NCBI GenBank assembly: GCA_963696405.1
Contig: CAVOJY010000007.1
Coordinates: 352,699-416,698, forward strand
DNA from: CAVOJY01 sp963696405
Lineage (GTDB): Bacteria; Chloroflexota; Limnocylindria; Limnocylindrales; CSP1-4
DNA: 64,000 nt
Reading direction: 5' to 3'
Position 1 is the first letter of the stretch. Each line of letters opens with the position of its first letter. The notes beneath the pieces are model-generated. The model made no database searches. It worked only from the letters and a program-made list of their open reading frames with translations, and had not been told where the DNA came from. Shown piece by piece: positions 61,193 through 64,000 of this stretch. A program made the position numbers and the translations under genes.

Positions 61193-62576
61193 CTACCAGC
61201 CGACGGGGTAGTTCCTGCTCGCGTCCTCCAGGACGAGCACCCAGTCGTTGCCCTCCCCCATGGTTGGCGCGACGAACTCGCGGATGTAGATGTTGGGGTA
61301 GTCGCCGATCTGGGTGAAGGTGCCTGCTCGAGGGTTGTACCACTGCGCTCTGACCGGACTGCCGGTGATCGTGTCCATGCGCATGACCACGGTCTGGCCG
61401 AAGGGCAGGTAGGCCAGCACGAAGCTGCCGTCCTCGGCCCGCGCCGCCTGGATGTGGTCCTCGCCCTCGCCCTGTCCCGCCGCGATCACGGACTGATCGG
61501 GCACCATCCGGTACCACGGCCGCAGCTCCAGGAGCTTGCGCAGGTGGCTCATGCCAAAGGCACCGGTCGAATCCATGGCGGCGATCCAGCCGATCGTGGG
61601 AGGGATGGGCGGATCCGAGTAGTCGATCGGGCCATCCGCCTTCGCCTCATCGTGGAACTGCCACACGGAGTTGTGGCCATACCCGTGGCCGGCAGCTCCC
61701 GCCAGCACGGCCCAGTAGGCTGCCTCGCGCACCTGGCGGGCGTCGATCCGGCCGCTGGGGTTGCTGATGAGGCGGGGCCCATAGAGACCGTCGATGATGT
61801 CCTCGTACCGGCACTCCATGTCCAGCGTGGGCTTGACCGGCACCAGGCCGTAGTCCGCGGCGACAAGCTCGTAGTTGGGGTCTGCGGAGCGGTGGAGCGA
61901 CTGGATGGTGTTGAAGTCGAGCCACCCATGCTGGTGGAACTGGGATGAGGAGGACCAGCCGCCCGAGGCGTGGTACGACACCAGGTGGATCCCGTTGCTG
62001 CCGGCCTTCAATCCCCTTCCCATGGCGTCCCAGATGGCCACCGTCTCGTCCGAGGGTGCGTGGTCGCCTCCGAGAAGCCAGATGACACAGTTGTCCCGGT
62101 AGCGGGCGCCCAGGAGCTCCCCATAGGCGAAGGCGTTCTCTGTCGTGAAGATCTGTTCACGTCGCTCGTGCCGCCCGTCGCTGGCCCTGTGGTCGATGTG
62201 CTCGCCCCAGCAGGTCACCAGGGCCATGACCAGCCCGAGTTCGTTGGCCCGATTGACGAGGTAGTCGACGTTTCGAAAGAAACCCTCGTTGAGTTTGGTG
62301 GGGTCCCGATCCACCAGCGGGAACTGTCCCTCCGGGTTGGGGACCTCCAGCCCTCGGAGCACGTAGGCCTGGATGACCGTGAACCCCTTGGCCAGGCGGT
62401 TCTTGAAGTACCGATCGGCTTCCTCGTGGGTCAGGCGCTTGAACAGGGCCCAGGCTGTATCTGCCAGGTAGAAGAACGGCTCCCCATCCTGGTTGACGAG
62501 GTACCTGCCGTTCGAGGCTGACGCCGAGCCGGGTGCCCTTCACGGACGAAACGTCCCGGTGCTGCGCGATGGTCAC
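61193..62576 (-). CDS. Apiosidase-like glycoside hydrolase (DUF4038), one frame break
   Basis: A protein of ~460 residues of the DUF4038/apiosidase-like (GH140-type) family, which acts on plant polysaccharide side chains. After GTG 62576 (AAGGAG 8-13 bases upstream) a frame change near 62515 is needed. The second frame gives NGRYLVNQDGEPFFYLADTAW and RLTHEEADRYFKNRLAKGFTVIQAYVLRG. It continues with NELGLVMALVTCWG, VIWLLGGDHAP, LVSYHASGGWSSSSQFHQH, LDMECRYEDI and AGHGYGHNSVWQFHD. The C-terminal part (RMDTITGSPVRAQWYNPRAG) is the collagen-binding-like beta domain. No signal peptide is seen. It lies 12 bases after the GH4 gene, forming an operon. Confidence 0.82.
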
Positions 62577-62587
62577 GTGCTCTCTCC

Positions 62588-63970
62588 TTAGGGGGTCGAG
62601 ATCGGTGATGGGAGGGCTCCTCGCGTCGTCCTGCCGAACTGCGGCAGCCACTGTGCCTGCGCGCCAACATCTCGTTGACCATGGCATGGACCTGGGGCAG
62701 GGTGCAGGCGGCGGCGGTGAGCGGGTCGATCAGCGACGGCGTGATGGACCGCTCCCGGTCGCCGTCGAGCGCCGCCTCGACGGTCAGCTCCTGGACGTTG
62801 ATCAGGCGCGGTTGAGCGCGGCCAGCTGCGGCGGCAGGTGCCGACGAGGGTGGGCTGGATGCCGTTGCGATCGACCAGGCAGGGCACCTCGACGCAGCAG
62901 CCGTGCCGGCAGGTTGGTGATGAGCCCGTGGTTGGGGACGTTGCCGTTGATCCGGACGGGCTGCGTTCGTCTCCATGGCCTCGATGATGTACGAGCCGTA
63001 CTCGTGCGTGCGCGCCGGCCGCGGGTTCGCGCGTCGCCGCATCTGCTCGTCGTACTCCTCGGGCCATGTCGGCGGCGCGGCTGCTGGCAATGGTGCAGGT
63101 AGCCGCCGGTGCGGCCGCAGTCGAACCAGTCGTCGTTGCGGCTGGCCGAAGCGCGGTACCAGCTCCTCCTCGATCATCGCGGCGGACTTGCGGAAGTAGG
63201 GCACGTACTCGCAGGCATGCCCGCTGGACTCGGTGACGAAGTAGCCGAACTGCTTCAGCAGGTCGATGCGCACCGGCTCCTGCTCCTCGATCTCCGGTCG
63301 TGCGATGGCCTGCGCAGCACGCGGATAGGGGTCCTCCGTTCCCGTGGCGGAACTCGAGGAACCAGGCCTGGTGGTTGATGCCCGGCGCAGCGGAAGGTGA
63401 CCTCGTCGTAGGGCGCGCCGATCCAGCGCGCCAGCATCTCGCTGGTGCCCTGCACGCTGTGGCAGAGGCCGACATGCGGACGCCCGCTGCCGTCGGCGAC
63501 GGCCCAGCAGTTGATCGCCATGGGGTTGACATAGTTGATCAGCAGCGCGTCGGGCGCCAGCTCGTCCATGTCGCGGCAGATGTCGAGCAGCACCGGGATG
63601 GTGCGCAGGCCGCGGAAGACGCCGCCGGGGCCCAGCGTGTCGCCCACGCACTGGTCCACGCCGTACTTGCGCGGGATCTCGATGTCGAGGGCGTAGGCGT
63701 CCAGCCCGCCCTGCTGGATGGTGGTGATGACGTAGTCCGGCGCCGTGATGGCCTCGCGGCGGTCGAGCGTGGCCTCGACTCTGGCCGGAGCCCGCGCCGT
63801 CGATCATCTTCTGCACCAGCTCGCGCGCCAGGTCCAGCCGACCGGCGTCGATGTCCATCAGGGCGATGGTGCGTCCTGCAGCGCGGGCGCAGCAGGATGT
63901 CGCTGGTCAGGTTGCGGGTGAAGACGACGCTGCCTGCGCCGATGATGGCGATCCTCGTCATCGTCATCAC
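62588..63970 (-). pseudogene. melA: Alpha-galactosidase, GH4 (MelA-type), broken by many frame changes
   Basis: Pieces in all three frames align to one NAD-dependent GH4 enzyme. At the N-terminus is TRIAIIGAGSVVFTRNLTSDIL (Rossmann motif), then MDIDAGRLDLARELVQKMID. Next are DQCVGDTLGPGGVFRGLRTIPVLL and LINYVNPMAINCWAV. GLCHSVQGTSEMLARW, with the metal-binding Cys-His motif, and TFRCAGINHQAWFLEF come from the next frames. They are followed by HACEYVPYFRKSAAMIEEEL, and the end is PQVHAMVNEML and WLPQFGRTTRGAL with the stop at 62588. At least eight changes are required across ~1.4 kb, far denser than elsewhere. It is either decayed or poorly determined sequence near a contig end. Confidence 0.75.
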
Positions 63971-64000
63971 CTGCCTCCCGTGGTCGTGGAGCTGCCCCGC

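Overview
The window is a very G+C-rich bacterial chromosome segment with dense, short-spaced genes and many GTG/TTG starts. Gene content points to a Chloroflexota (Limnocylindria/Thermomicrobia-like) genome. The clues are an ScpB-RluB fusion next to ScpA, a baseplate-J-like membrane protein beside a PilM/FtsA-like ATPase, an Arg32-type EF-P, and the der/gpsA and xseA-xseB-dxs-tlyA-nadK-recN-xerD blocks. This placement is inference; no rRNA or other phylogenetic marker was compared.

Positions 1-26.5 kb form a cell-surface polysaccharide (EPS) locus. It holds the end of a sugar-phosphate transferase, three FemAB/BioF2-like acyltransferases, an ATP-grasp ligase, two GT4 glycosyltransferases, a DegT aminotransferase, a Wzz-like chain-length protein, a VanZ-like protein, an O-antigen ligase/polymerase, a Wzx-type flippase, two polysaccharide-deacetylase-like proteins and several methyltransferases. 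In its middle (8.6-15.8 kb) sits an array of three related secreted proteins. The first is preceded by a probable cyclic-di-GMP-I riboswitch. The second and third share a nearly identical segment of about 780 bp, and the third is broken in frame. A truncated ISKra4-like transposase lies between copies two and three.

Positions 26.8-31 kb carry small, mostly uncharacterised genes (membrane protein, zf-TFIIB protein, DUF2161 nuclease-fold protein, luciferase-like oxidoreductase) and a tRNA-Pro(GGG) whose 5' end overlaps the gpsA stop codon.

Positions 31-58 kb are a long minus-strand housekeeping region. Reading in transcription order it runs alaS, PilM-like, baseplate-J-like, ruvX, mltG, pepP, efp, xseA, xseB, dxs, tlyA, nadK, recN, xerD, PH/SHOCT, M50 protease, HD protein, scpA, scpB-rluB, cmk, ispH, der, gpsA. 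One plus-strand methyltransferase interrupts it. Many neighbours are coupled by 4-base NTGA stop/start overlaps.

Positions 58.4-64 kb are a galactoside-degradation cluster: a GH42 beta-galactosidase on the plus strand, and on the minus strand a MelA-type GH4 alpha-galactosidase followed by an apiosidase-like DUF4038 protein.

A recurring oddity is that at least ten genes are interrupted by one-base frame breaks, often in short G/C runs, while the downstream reading frame still encodes good family sequence. In several cases the corrected frame ends exactly in an NTGA overlap with the next gene. Most of these are therefore probably sequence errors, although the third surface-protein copy, the transposase and the GH4 gene may be true pseudogenes.
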